A stretch of DNA of 64,000 nucleotides, taken from NCBI RefSeq assembly GCF_021155765.1, contig NC_060108.1:27454025-27518024 (forward strand). The letters are read 5' to 3'. Position 1 is the first letter of the stretch. Every line of letters begins with the position of its first letter. This document shows, piece by piece, positions 11,042 through 24,382 of this stretch. The notes beneath the pieces were generated by a model. The model did no database searches. It was not told the origin of the DNA and saw nothing but the letters and a program-made list of their open reading frames with translations. This stretch comes from Diprion similis. Lineage: Eukaryota; Arthropoda; Insecta; Hymenoptera; Diprionidae. The position numbers and the translations under genes are program-made.

Positions 11042-14000
11042 ATTTTCGGATGATTTGGCATTTTTTTTCAGTACTCAATTGTCAGTGACGCCATTGCGCG
11101 TGATCTCGGTTACCTGATTTCAATTTAACTCGCTAAATAAACAAATAAAAGAGCAGATTTTAGTCGAAACTGAAGAAAAAAAGAACACATCAAGTTTTTT
11201 TGGCAAAATACACTTCGCGAAATGCAGAATTTACTGAAGAATCAGTGAAAACCACTCTATGCAGAGTAAAATTTGCTACATTTTTAGTAAAAAATATAGT
11301 TGAAACAGGTATTTTTTGCCAAAAAACGTTTGACGTTTTCCTCTTTTCTCCTGCAGTTTTGAGCAAGATCTGCTCTTCTTCTTCTCACCGTATTCCAAAA
11401 TCAAATTCTCATCAAAGGAAGTTCAAAGAAATATCGCGTGCGAGATGTGCGGATGGGTGACATCTGACTCTACCAAAAATCATATTCATTCGGATATCGC
11501 CTACTTTCCACACTTGTCGCACGATAATAGGTACGCATACTGTTGATTGCTTTTCACCGGAAGAACAGAATTTCCAGTTCTGTAGCCAAAGTCAAGTCTT
11601 CGATCGAGAGTACTTAATATCGGATCCGCTGTTTTCGGCTGACAATGAGCACAGCTGCTGTCAAACTCGTCTATCTGATTCTACCGGTCTTCAATGACAC
11701 CACTCGCCGTTCCTCGTATTATATATCCAAGCGTGTAACGGTGCACGCCAACATATTTAAAGAGTTTACGATATCGCGGCATGGGAAAATGTATTCGGAT
11801 CCCCGGACCATATAAACATTGCGGGTGCAGGACTTGCATCGGGATTCTGATTGCGAGGCTCAGGAGTAGCGCAATTTCACTCCAGCCGCAGCTCGAAGAT
11901 CTGTATCAGTGAGTAAGGATATTAATCCTGGGACCCCCGCGTAACAGACGCACTTTCTATTCCCGAGGGTTCACGAGGGTCGTGCAAGTGACTCGACACG
12001 CTCGCGTTGATAAACGCTATGCCTATAATCGTCGACGTGTCTGCACGTGGCGAGCCAATGCTCGAACCCCTGCAAGCCAGGGAAGTGCAACAGTTTGCGC
12101 ACCGCGTTGTGCATCCTGCCGAGACGAGGCTTGCCATTTTTACGCAAAACTTCAACGGCGATCCTGACGCAGACAGGAGAAAACGAAGCGCGGGATTATG
12201 TGGAACGCTTTCTATCGCAGACAGCGCTGCACGAGCAAAAGACAGGAGAAGTGATGAGAGTAAAAGGAGCTTGGAGATTGAAACTGAAATAAAGCTTTGC
12301 CATATTTGGACCTTGTCCCGTATTTTACATCCCAGGTGCTGCAACGTCCGTAGTCGAGTCTCCGAATTTTCCTCGAAGTTTTAAGCACAAAGCTGGGTTC
12401 GAATATTCGAAAATTAAGCTCAGACACCTGCGATAACTTTTTTAATTCGCGATGCGGCAGGTACTGATCGCCGGAATACTTTTGCGCTGATTCCGTGGAA
12501 AAGAAGATTTTTTGTCTCTTCAACGAGATCGATTTGTAGCCACCTCGTTCGACTAATTGGGACCCCGTCATGAACTCAATAGATATAACCAGAACATCGT
12601 ATGAAAATACGGCGAGATATCTTCGTTCTTTGGACCATTTTTTAATAATTAAGTTGTGAACCACTCATCGCAAAAAATCCTTCTCAATCTTTACAAACAG
12701 ATTTAAATGCTTAGATCAGATTTTGTTATCGTAACAGAATCTTTCGTACTGCGGTGTCAAATTTTTTCGTAGGAAAGACTAAAACATTTTTCTTCTTCTT
12801 CTTCTCACTGCATATTGCGCAGTTTTTACCGAATTGAAACTGTTCCGAAAGATGTCAGACAGAGAAGATCGATGGTACCGAGATAAACGGTGCACGATGT
12901 ACGCCTAGAATAATTTTAATGAAATATTCCATCCAGTCAGTGTGCCTTTCAAGTGGCCACAATGCGGTGGCGCGCAATTAGCCATCCTTTGCATGTAACG
13001 ATCCCGGCCGTACGGCGGAGTTTTCGGTCACGCGATTGTTATTAATGCAAGTCGAAGGTGTTATCGACTTGGCCGTACGGTCGCCGGGTGGCTGAAAAAC
13101 CTCGAATCCGGCCGCACCTGCAACTCGTCGACCATTTATACTCCGCCTTCGCCCGATCGCAAGAAATGAGGAATTTTTTACCAAGATCGATAGGTTTGAT
13201 TGAGAATCTCTCTTAAAGATCGATCCAATGCGCATCGCTGTGGATTAATCTGCGATACTTGGATGTGTCGAACGTCAGTGATCAAACCAACGTCAGTCTT
13301 TGTTTGCTCACAATCAGCTGCAGCTACTAAGATCCGTAAATCTGAAGTTGACGTTGGGGAGGATCTCCCTGGATCGACTTTTGCATAAATCCCTATCTCC
13401 ATTCGGATTTAAATCCGGTTGATCAGACAACTTGTCGTATTCCTGGGTTTTCCCCGAAAATCGAAAGTACGGATCGGCGATCGAGCTTAACTGCAGACCG
13501 ATCACCTGCACCGTTGCTGTTGGAGGACTTTAATTAGCTCCTTACATCGGACTTATGTCAGACATTGATCCCCAATCGCTGTCGTGCGTAATTAAGTCGT
13601 TATATCTGCTGCACGATTCGTAACACGCTGCGCCGCATTGCATAACGTCCATGCTGCTGTTACCGTCTTGGATATCGCGCAAATCAGAAAGTCGTCACTT
13701 TCGCTGTGGTTTACGAAATTGCCACATGGAATCGGATTTTCAACCGAAATACTGCAGAATTTTCAGAGGAATTTCACAAGTTTTCATTACTTACGTGAAC
13801 TGTCACTTATTTATACAACACATAATATTATGCGTGTAAAATTTGACGCAACTTTGCATTCTTTTATACATTTTTATACCGCAGGGTCATATAGACCTCG
13901 CACTAGCAGAGCAGACACTGTGACCAAGAAGAAAAGCAAGATGTATTCCAAATCTGGTGCTCAGGCGCTGAGAATTTCCTTGTCAACCGCGATACGTTCA

Positions 14001-14173
14001 AAATATACAATCATATATAAGTAGAATAATGGGGTAAGAATTTGAGATCATTTATACTTCGAAACTTTGAAATACCAATTCAAATCATACGTTTCGCAAT
14101 CGAATAAACTGAAAATTCCATTCAATTAAAATTCCTTTTGTTGAAATAAATTTTATATCTTGGATAAATTAAT

Positions 14174-14190
14174 GAGAGAGAGAGAGAGAG
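14174..14190 (+). repeat. (GA)n microsatellite
   Basis: Seventeen bases of alternating G and A. Other simple tracts nearby are (CTC)n at 14904-14932 and (CT)n at 15382-15400. Confidence 0.9.
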
Positions 14191-16088
14191 CACACCGTCA
14201 ATGAAAATGAGGAATGAAAGCGATCGCAGCAATTGTATACTGTGATAATAATATATAATATAATCGGCATAATAAACTATTTCTTCACCGTGAATTACAA
14301 AGATAGCTAGGCTATAGGCGAATATCAGGCAGAATGATCCGCGCCCGCGCGCAGCATCAAATGCAGGAATACAGAGGGGCTTTGTGATCGTATCAAGGAG
14401 TCGGACGTCGTACAGTTCAAGCAGGGTATGTAGGTATACCTTTTACCGGGCGTTGCGTAATAGACGAGATATCGCTCGTATTGCCCTCTCGCTTCATTTC
14501 CATCTCTCCCCGTGCCTTTCTCTCCCACCTTCCCCTTCCCCCAACCCCCGTTTAGAAGTCTATCAGCTAATCCGGGTAACGTGTAATTCGCTTTTTCTCC
14601 CACCTTAATCCGCGTCTCATTTTATTTCATTGATTTTGTCAGGCAGGCAGTTGCTCGCCGCAGCTGTTTCCTGGATCGCCTGCCGCAGCGCAGACTCTAG
14701 CAAGCTAGCTACGGAACGACTACGTACCTACATTAATACATGTTTTACCCGCATGTACATATGAGTCTGTGTGCACGGCTACAACCAGTCTGTGACGTCA
14801 CGAGCGTAGCCGAGGCACAGAGAGTTCTAAGGTTTCCGGGTTCGGATTTGATTTATTTAACCCCATGGAATACGATACAACAACCTATCTCGGCGAACCA
14901 CCACCTCCTCCTCCTCCTCCTCCTCCTCCTCCGTGCATCGAGAGGTTTATCATTTCGAGAAAATCCAACGATGCCCGTAACAAGTTGTTTGCGATAGTTC
15001 ACCGCAGGGGAGAAAAAGTCACGAATCATCGTGGACTTTTATCGATCGTCGATAGTTTGCATCACCGTGGCGTAATTAAGCCTGCACTATCATATCTACT
15101 TACCACATTAATATGCAATTTGCGCATCTATGAAGAGTTGCCGACAGTGCAAGAACGTGGTGATGCGTCGATGCCCGGCGCCTTCGCTCTTGTTTGATCG
15201 TAAGAGACGGGCGTAGGAATGTTATGCACTAACCATCGTACAGAGCCGGGCTAGAGTTAAACTAGGAAAGTTCTTTGTTCGCCGAGGGTTTGAAAGTGGG
15301 CTCCACCTAACGTATAAATGACCCTTTGTCATGGAATACCGTACCAGCAATCAGATCCATGGAGCTCCGGAGCTCTCTCCATCTCTCTCTCTCTCTCTCC
15401 TCGATCACCCCGCTTGGGCACCTCTGCCATTTCCCATGGATTCATAGCCACACCCATAAAACGGTTGCAGGAGATACTGCAGCAGACCAGATTGCACATG
15501 GTTCAATCCGACAACAAAAGCCCTCGAACGTGTACAGCGAACGACGTCGTCGTCACGACTGCCACCGATTTATTCGCCGGCTCACCTTTTACACCTACGA
15601 TCATCCAAGCTATCGTTCATTTCATGGTTTTTCTCGATAATCGCTAACAGCTGACATCCCTCAACGTGAATAATCTTTTTCTTACCATGTCACGAAATAA
15701 TTTTCAACCTTCCGCAAGATATTCTTGATACGGTGCCTGGACAGCGTCTGGTAAACGACACGGGATACGAGATGATGAAGTATTCACTCCCTGGCTGATT
15801 CGGTTCGTTAAACTTTTTCGACCACTTGATATTACCTTTCCTTGAATCCCGAACATTAAAGTTATGTGGTTGGACTTCCAAGTAGCTACATTAGTCGTGC
15901 TCCTGATCGCAAGGTGAATTATTTCTTCAGATACGGAATACCACGTGAGAGTGGACCGACGTGGATCTTGTTGGGAATGTGCACGTACACTGTGTTCCTT
16001 CTACACGTTGATGCATTTGCATTGACGTGATCGCGTGCACCGACGTACGCCCTGTCCATCTTATAACGAGATTGCGTAAGGATCTAAC

Positions 16089-16123
16089 GCCTTATGCCTT
16101 ATGCCTTATGCCTTATGCCTTAT
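16089..16123 (+). repeat. Five tandem copies of GCCTTAT
   Basis: Five perfect 7-bp units, followed by a diverged partial copy. Perfect copies suggest recent expansion. Confidence 0.95.
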
Positions 16124-17512
16124 GCCTGATGGGTTATGCATCGAGGCACGCAGGCGTAAGATCTGCCGGCCGAACGCGGAAGAGGCTGCGTCTCGATTGG
16201 TACAACGAGATACGTAATGCGCTCTTTAACTCCAGCACACAACTATTACATGCGTGGTGAGAATATCTCTTATCGACTGATAGACTTGTACCGGCTCGAC
16301 TATACGCGCAATCGTTTCGTACGCGTCTCACTGTCGGCTCTTTTCGGAATTCAAGAAATAAAAAAACCAAAGCGAAAAACCGTTATTTTTTCAATCAAAT
16401 AAGGTATCAAAATTTCCCCGTCTAAATGATTCTTCTTTTTAGATGATCGTCTGTTTTACTCATGGTGTAGGTATACTAAAAGCATAATTTACAGAATCAC
16501 TTCCATTTCCGCTCGGGGATGCAGAGTCCATTGCTGATCTCGTTCTTCTCGTTCATCCTTCATCATTTTCTATCACGCTTTCGACGTATCCGCAGCCATC
16601 TTCATTGTTTTGTCATATCTCATCTCGGCTGTTACAGATTCGCCCTGGCAGTTCGCCCCGTCCTCGTTTCACCCACGATCGGGGGAAGTGCAGGTATAAG
16701 CAAGCATGACCGAATCGTAGAGCGAGAGATCCATGGCCTGTCTCAATGTGCTCATGTTGCTAACGCAAAACCGACCACAACCGAGGCTTAACCCAGTCAG
16801 GAGGCTCACTACCAGAATAACTTGTTCCGCGTTGCGTTATTAGATGCGATTATTTTAGCGCGGAGACATTCACGAGCATTTTCTTTTTCCTCGTCACGGG
16901 CATCGTACTTCTGCGCATCGTGCAATCACTGCGCTTCGAAGATGCTTTCGTAGAGAATCTTCGAATCGCAAAGGTTTGATTTTTTCCGGCAGGTCCCCTT
17001 AGCGGTGGACAGAAGCCTCGATGCGTTCCGATTTTTATCATTCTCTTCCGTTTCTGCTTCTGCTGCTTTCGGCCCCACTGCGCAACGGCGACCAACGATT
17101 GGCTCGTATATATAGAGATGATTGCGTCAGACATTTCGGAAATAGGTACGACGCCTCGTACGACGGCAGCCTGGGACTTGGGGATTCGCGGTAGAAACGT
17201 GGGCAGGTGGACGCGCTCCGCGTGTTACAAGCATACATACCTACCTGTGAAAGGGTATCGAGAAGACTTTGTTCGCGCATGGTTTGAATGCGGGATTTTC
17301 TGCCGCGAAAAAGGTTCCGCAGCTGGTAAGATTATGACCTTTCGCCGTATACTCCCTGGGCGCCCGACGGTGTCTAGGTATATATTGCGTGCCAGGAGTG
17401 CTGCAGCAAAGTGTCTTTTCGTAATTATTCACCGTGTGGTCAGACTCGCTTGCGTTGCGTCCGTAGACCGTACGACTGTCGTCGGCATTCCAGCCACAGC
17501 GCCAAGAGTTGA

Positions 17513-17527
17513 CGCGCGCGCGCGCGC
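17513..17527 (+). repeat. (CG)n tract
   Basis: Fifteen bases of alternating C and G, a potential Z-DNA former, in non-coding sequence. Confidence 0.9.
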
Positions 17528-17799
17528 TTAAAATTCGTCTTAACTCTATCTTAAGACCATCTGATTCCCCCCCGGGTTCAATGCCTTGTTGATGAATCCC
17601 CCACCAAGGAAAAGAGCTCGATCAAATATCGTCCAGCCTTGCTCGACCAACTCTACGTGAATCTGGCAGCAACCGACGGACAAGACTTACACGTCTCGAA
17701 TGAATCCCGCCGATTGGGATGCGTACGAGTTATTGTTCCCTCAATAACTGTGCCGAAAAACTCGTAGTAGGTTTACACGGTGTCCGGTAAAAAGTCCGT

Positions 17800-17880
17800 A
17801 ACGAATTCAAGGACATTTCCAGGACATTTTCAGGTTATTCAAGGACATTGACAATAATTTACTGGACCATTGGACACCAT
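17800..17880. repeat. Dispersed-repeat-like sequence with AAGGACATT units
   Basis: Three close variants of (A)AGGACATT occur at about 17809, 17821 and 17840, in sequence that looks like a decayed interspersed repeat. The family cannot be assigned by eye. Confidence 0.3.
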
Positions 17881-19750
17881 GGGTTATATAACATGGGTAA
17901 CGAACAATCGACATGAATTAGGTGACTCAGTGAGAATAAATGTTACCCTGCAGCAATCAAACTACGTAGTTTATTCCAATCCCCGCCAACGCCACATTCG
18001 CTCACGATTCTTCAACTCTTCTACACAATTGTCTGCAAACTAGTTCCTCTTTGAATACAACATTTTTATGTTACGGTGGTAAGTGTATTGCAGGTGTATT
18101 AAAAATGTGTTATACATACAGGGTGGATCAACCTCTGGTTTTCAAATCGACACTCTGCCAAGAGCCACAGATTTGACAATACCCTGACCAAACACTTCCT
18201 GGACAATGTAGTATATGTTATACTTATATCCTCGAAATTGTTGCGATATTCGCTTGCAGGGATTATCAGTCGTTTTAGAGCGTGTGGTATGACGCGTGAG
18301 TGTTAATTGCGCGTAAGTGCGAGTATAGGGAAATTAAAATTAATTGGTAATTGCGTGGATAGAAAAGCTGCCAAGGCAGTGCCGGGACTACTTCGCCGCG
18401 GTAGCACCTAATGGTGAATAAATATTGAACCGTGCGTTGTAGGAAGTGGATATCTGTTGCATTCGCGTACACCTTCAAGTAATATCTTCACCGTATCTCG
18501 GTGGCCGCTCTCCCTTAGTTCGCACACTCGCAGGTAGACGTGTAAGTATCCGGCGTAACGCACACAGCTGGGAACCCTCCCTGTATATCCTAGAACCGAG
18601 GAAACTGGAACACCGTACCTAACACGTTGTGTTACACCGACATGTACGTAGCGAGTATCAACACAAGCCCAGGGGAAACGACCGATTCTAATCAATTTCA
18701 CTTAATTTCACTGTTGCATGACCACTTCATACGGGCAACTCGCCCACTCCTTGTATCTCCTCCTCTCCTAGCCGTATATATGTCTTGCCTTCCTGGTTGG
18801 CGCCAGGCTATTCTATCTATCGTGCTACAATTCCGAGCTGAAAGTCAGGCTCGATGGGACAGACATCAAGAAACTATCATTCGGATTCGAACAATCGACC
18901 GACGCTCTGTTCGTTCGATGTCTTTGTCGAGAAATTAATTGGATAGGGACAGTTCGGACCCCTATGCTCGAGCTGTTCTTGTATCGGTGATCGACTGGAA
19001 GTAAGGACTGAATCATTTGGCGTTTCTTGCCTTTCTTTTCCCCACAGCTGATTCGGTATTGAATCGAAACGTCCTTGTCCGTGTCCGAGACTCTGAAGGC
19101 AATGCGAACTGTGCAAGAAATGACAAAAACAGACACGACCGACCGGAAGTATTTCGAAGGAAATTATACATGTACGAAGTGTACGTCGAGTTCGTAAATG
19201 GAAGTGGAGGATAGGTTATTTCGTCGCTGGTATATACGCGCAGAGTTTTGTTCTCCTTCAGTCCCGTCCGTTATGGCGTCTCTGAGGCAGATCAACTTTT
19301 TCTCCAAGTTGAGCCTCGGGGAGCCAAAGCAGTCAGAATACTAAGTCAGTGCTCTAAGCCAATAAGGCTGGATTCCCTATTCAGCACTAAACTTCTAAGA
19401 TCTTCGCAGATGTGACGGTTGGTTACCTACTCAGACACAACCTTCCGCGAATCATAAAATAATCCTATTTCGTTTCCAACCCACCAAAGAACACCCGATT
19501 GGTAACATCAGAATCACGTTTCCAACGGAGTCCCAATATAATGGAAGAGGATGCTGGTTTTTTTTTTATCCACGGTCAATTAGATATCTGAATAAATTCG
19601 ATTTGTACGGTGATAACACATTCAACGAAGTGAGCAGATTTAACCGGGTGTATAGGTAAGGTCTAAACATAAACTCATTAACTGGTTGGTTTAATTAAAG
19701 GTACATGCTTCCGGCGGAAGATCTCGCGGTGTGTCTATACCTCTGTACCT

Positions 19751-19777
19751 GTGTACACGGTGTACACGGTGTACACC
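19751..19777. repeat. Three tandem 9-bp GTGTACAC units
   Basis: Three consecutive GTGTACACG/C units. Each core GTGTACAC is palindromic, so the array reads almost identically on both strands. It is followed by a degenerate ATAGG array. Confidence 0.9.
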
Positions 19778-19798
19778 TAGGCGCGTTGTACGTAGATG

Positions 19799-19890
19799 GG
19801 ATAGTATAGATTAGGCTAGGATAGGATGGGATAGGCTGGGATTGGATTGGATGGGATAGAATAGGATAGGATAGGATACGATAGGATAGG
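19799..19890. repeat. Degenerate (ATAGG)n array
   Basis: About 90 bases of GGATA/GGATT/GGCTG pentamer variants on the plus strand. The unit resembles, but is not, the insect telomere repeat TTAGG. Confidence 0.85.
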
Positions 19891-20167
19891 TACGTTGCGT
19901 CCAACAGGTACCCTGAGAAACCGCAGGGTTTTATTCGGTAGGTACGTATACGTATACCGCCTCGTACAACGACCAAGACGGCTTCGAGTGTACGGTACGT
20001 ACGTGTATATATTGGTAGCATCACTTCACTTCAACGATGATATATACCCTCATCGAGTTCATTGCCCCCCGAGGTGCGACAGAGACGTAGGCACCGCTAT
20101 GCCTGCAAAGTTGACGAGACGGTTGTGCCCAGGACGGAGATGGCGAACGGGTAGGAGAGAGAACACA

Positions 20168-20253
20168 CGGAGAAGGATGGAGGGAGGAGGAGAAGGAGGA
20201 GGAGGGGGAGGAGGAGAGGAGAAAGAGAGATGGAGGAAAGGAGAGAAGAGAAG
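20168..20253 (+). repeat. Purine-only GA-rich tract
   Basis: An almost pure A/G strand with GGA-type repeats. Similar shorter tracts occur at 29014-29106 and 31617-31680. Confidence 0.85.
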
Positions 20254-23200
20254 ATCAACACACGCCTGGTTCCCTCTTGCGATTAATAATTCACACGCAA
20301 CTCCGATATGAGACTCGAGACATGCTCAATGGATTATTCTCTTTGTCAGGAGGTAAACATCTACATGTCAGCCTGCCTCACACGCACACGTGGCACACAA
20401 CCATCGTATGCAGATTACGCACGTTGCGTCCTGCCAAATAGTCAATCCTCTGATGCGGCTCTGCATCGGATAGATTCCCGAGTATATTCATGGAAAGTAA
20501 GGAATCGATATGTCTGCGTAAGTGTCTCGTGCTTACGCAATGACGCGAATCTGCAGAGAATGAATATATAAGTTGATATGTGGATCCGTTCAATTCCCGA
20601 GGTCATGGATGAAACGCGTTGTTCTCGACTCATTGATCTTCGGTATTGTATAATTTCTCGCAAGAATTTTGACGATCGATCAGAGATCTTATCTAGTTTT
20701 ACCATTTCTCGCTGTACCCTGTATGGATGGATCATCAAACACGTGCAACGCTACACCACGCAGAGGTGTAAATACCGATAAAATAAAAAGTTTCCGCCGC
20801 ATCTTCCCGGTCGTTTCAGATATCGCATTACCACCATCATTTATAAGAGTCAGAGTCAACCGATCAAATTAGTGGTGAGTAACTGAACATCCCGGGATAT
20901 GAAACGAATGTGCTGTTCAAAATAGGGACTTTGGTAAAATTTCGTGCCTGCCAGTAAAAAATTCCTTCACTTCGACCATAACCGTTGATCCTATCTGGAG
21001 GGAACGTACGAAATTAAACGTATCTTGCAACTCGAATTACGCACTAAGGATTTCACTGACGTTGAAAATCTTGAAAGGATTTGCAAATCTGTAGAGTGTC
21101 CCACTTGTCCCCTGTCTCCGTATATAGACTCTCTGAATAGTTAGCTGGGCGCATTTTCGAGAACGTACATTTGCCAGAAGATCGTACCTACATTCCTTTC
21201 GTAGATCAAAAAACAGTGAATCCGAAGTAGACGAGGCGAGTGCAGCTCGTCGATCAGGTTCTCGATCGGCAGCGGCAGGCATAATATAGAGAGGGTAGGT
21301 AGGTAGGTAGCGATCTATGCTAAGCCTCTTATCTCGCAAGCTACGGTACAAGGTATGATCAGTCCATGCGTCGTCATACATCGACTACATGTGTGTTACG
21401 GCCGAAGGCGGGGGCGGAGGCAGCGGTAGGAATACCAACAGATGAGCGATAAGGATGAAATAATTTCAACCGGTCGGATGTAGGTACGCCGGGATCGGAA
21501 TATCCTTCGTTGCTTGCCAAATCCCCGCGGTACGTCCATCCCAGCAAAAACGAACATATGCTGCACATTAGGTACGTATATGTATTTAAATCTCCCCTAG
21601 GATATTCCGGACTGGTTGTTTAAAGCACCGACCGCGTGTTGCGGGAATTACAAATGTCATATCGAGTATGCCGAGCGAACCTCTCACCATTTGCGGCCCC
21701 CGCATTAAGATGCCACATCACAATATTCCTAGTCGCCAGTCTCTGCATTCGGTGGAAAAGCTTCGCATCCATCTCCAGGACTAGGAGATCGAAAGGTGCG
21801 CGGCTCTCTCGGTATCGGCATATATTATACATATATATGTATATCCACGGGTATCTCCACCACTCTCTCTCTCTCTCTTTCTCTCATCGACGTTCGTCGC
21901 TCCACACGCTCTTCCCATGCCGCATGGGAAGCTCGTAGGTATACAAGCGCAAAGGAGATGCACGGTGATTTTTAAACAGCTGGGTTACGCAACCTTCGGA
22001 TTCAGTTGAGTTTCATCCGAGGCGATGCCACTGTCCGCTGACCGCTGGCCGCAGATACCGGTCGGTCACTGGGCACCAGCCGGCGTCCGCTGGTCAACGG
22101 TGACCGTGGCACTGAACTAGTATACTTGAAACTTTCACGCCGGATGACCGCCGTTCCGCGATCTTTTCGCCGACCTTCGCGATAAGCCGCGGGACGAAGC
22201 TCGCCGCATGTCCCAGGATTAGGATCCGAATTAGTGGTATCACTTCTTCGATGCGAATCCCTACAGCATGTCAGCTGGGATCGGAGAAAAGAGAGCAGCC
22301 TGCGGCCTAACGCGTCAAGTTGTTGATTCCACTCTTCGAACAAGTTGAGGATGCACACCGCTTATAAATATTACGCTATATGTATATACTGTATAAAAAT
22401 CCCAAGTAAATTGTGCCTGCGCCGCGATCATTCCCATAGGAAAGAGATAAATTCGAACGATCCAAACTCGCGAACAAGCGGAATCAATCATCATCGATCG
22501 GAGTCGTTGAAGGGCACGCGTCGAGTGACAGAAATGGTAACAAAGATGATGCTGGTTCCGTTTCTATTTTTTATTGCGGAGCTTGGTGTCCGCATGAGTA
22601 GCACACACTGGATTATTATGGGTATTTGGCCAGGCTTTACCGTGGTATAAGGCTTCAAAACGCCTTTTGAATAAATTTCAGTAATCGGGCCTTGACCGCT
22701 TGGAGATTGAAATTCAAAGTCGAAATTGTGAGACGATCGGCAGATTAGCGCCGTCCGGGGTCCGTGCCGTGGATCGCGAATGTATAATTCAGTCCTATCT
22801 GGGTGTCAGTCCTCACCCAGCCAGCGTCTCTGCATCTCCCCCCCCCCCCCCCCTGATCCGTGTTTCCTTTGCTCATATTTCTCATTCACTGTTCCATTTT
22901 TCCCCAGTAGCCGGAATCGGGCTTCTCGCGAAGGGCGTGGGTCTATCCTTCGGTTTATTCCGACTCGCTGATTATTTTCATTCCTATCGGTAAATCGAGC
23001 CAGAGGCGACCCCGCGTATTGGGTCATCAGGTACGATATATTCCAGATTGTCAACGAGTACCTACGACAAGAATATGCCCAGAATTTCGCGTTACGCATC
23101 AGCTGATGGTTCAACATAATTTTTCATAATTCTCCGGCTCGCAATCTCAGGAAACTCGTGTCCTTCCTTGACGACCGAATCACGCTGGCGATCAGACTGA

Positions 23201-24382
23201 CTCACGTCCAAGTGCAATATTCGAGGTCGTCAAGGTCCACTTTCGAATAACTCGAAAGCTTATGTTAGGGTCGAAAGTATTCCCGGCGCACAGACGTGCG
23301 ATTACAGAAGATAATTTTTCCTAATCTCAGATTCGGTTGTAGCCATCTAAGGTAATGACATACATCTCATACACACCGCTCTGATTGGGCTCCGATAAAA
23401 ATTGTGCAAAACAATGGACCATAGACTCGTGTATGCAGGTAAATGGGCGGCTAATATCCTAGCAGAATAATCGATAACCAGATGGAAGAGAAAACTACGT
23501 AGCGAGACATTTTTTTACGGGATTCCACGTGCCGCGGAGGCAGGGAAGGAATCTAGGTTTCTGCAAAAACCGATGATACCCGATATGCTATAACATGGAA
23601 TTTTTGGTACGTAGAGGATAGTGAGAGAAACTTGATTTGAGGGCATGATAGACAAAATCAGAACCGCCGGGTTTTTGTGAGCTTGGAATTCCGTCTTCGA
23701 TACACCGAATTTCATTTCCAACCCTATGCCTATAAATATCGCATAAAGTGCCATTCTACATTCAGAATATAAACTATATTTTAAGCGTCAATTTTTTGGC
23801 CCGCTTTTCAGCCATCTTAGATCCTCATCGTTCAATCTTCCTGGTTTCGCGTTCCTCATGGGACAAAATGGCGACTGTTACATGCGAGAGAGTGCAGGTT
23901 GCAAAAGGAAATGAAAGGCGAATGATTTCGCCCGGTCTTCGCCCGCGCGAGCAGTGCGAGTGAAATGTCAGCCTCGAAACGAGTGGGAGAAAGAGTAGGC
24001 ACACCGCAAGTTGTTTATCCACATACCTCTATACCTCACATTATACTAACACCCTTCTAGCGGAGCAAAAGTAATATCGATTCCAGGCCAAGTTTTATTT
24101 TTTACGATAACGTAGGAACGATGGGACTAGATAAGTATCCGGGTAATCTGAACGATGGAAAATTTTCTATAAAGAAATAAATTCATCGGAAATCATAGTT
24201 TCAACTTATTCGAGATTGTAAGTTCTCCGTAAGTCGGTAATTCGTTGGTGCGACGTGGATGCGATTATTATATCAACGATTAACGCTACCGAAACCCCAA
24301 ATAAAAAACTGGCATAACATGAAACGGCAAAAGGAAGAAAATAAGGGAATAAATAAAAGTAAGAACTGAAAAAGAAACAAAC

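Larger units (their letters stand above)
1..24382. other. Long non-coding stretch, probably intron or intergenic
   Basis: I find no exon here with a recognisable protein and matching splice sites on either strand. Open frames of up to 177 codons (for example 123-656) occur in GC-rich sequence without conserved motifs and are best read as chance. If the minus-strand gene with alternative first exons at 24.4-37.1 kb has its body to the left, this stretch would be mostly its intron, but its next exon was not found and may lie outside the window. The stretch holds microsatellites, inverted repeats, fragments resembling transposon ends and two promoter-type motifs, listed separately. Confidence 0.6.

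Noticed and set aside
11922..12384. Overlapping long frames on both strands
   Set aside because: Several frames are open together, which reflects base composition; no family recognised and no clear splice sites.
22002..22358. 118-codon minus-strand frame with repeated GGTCA/TGACC-like words
   Set aside because: No domain; the hormone-response-like half sites are irregularly spaced and match no standard element.
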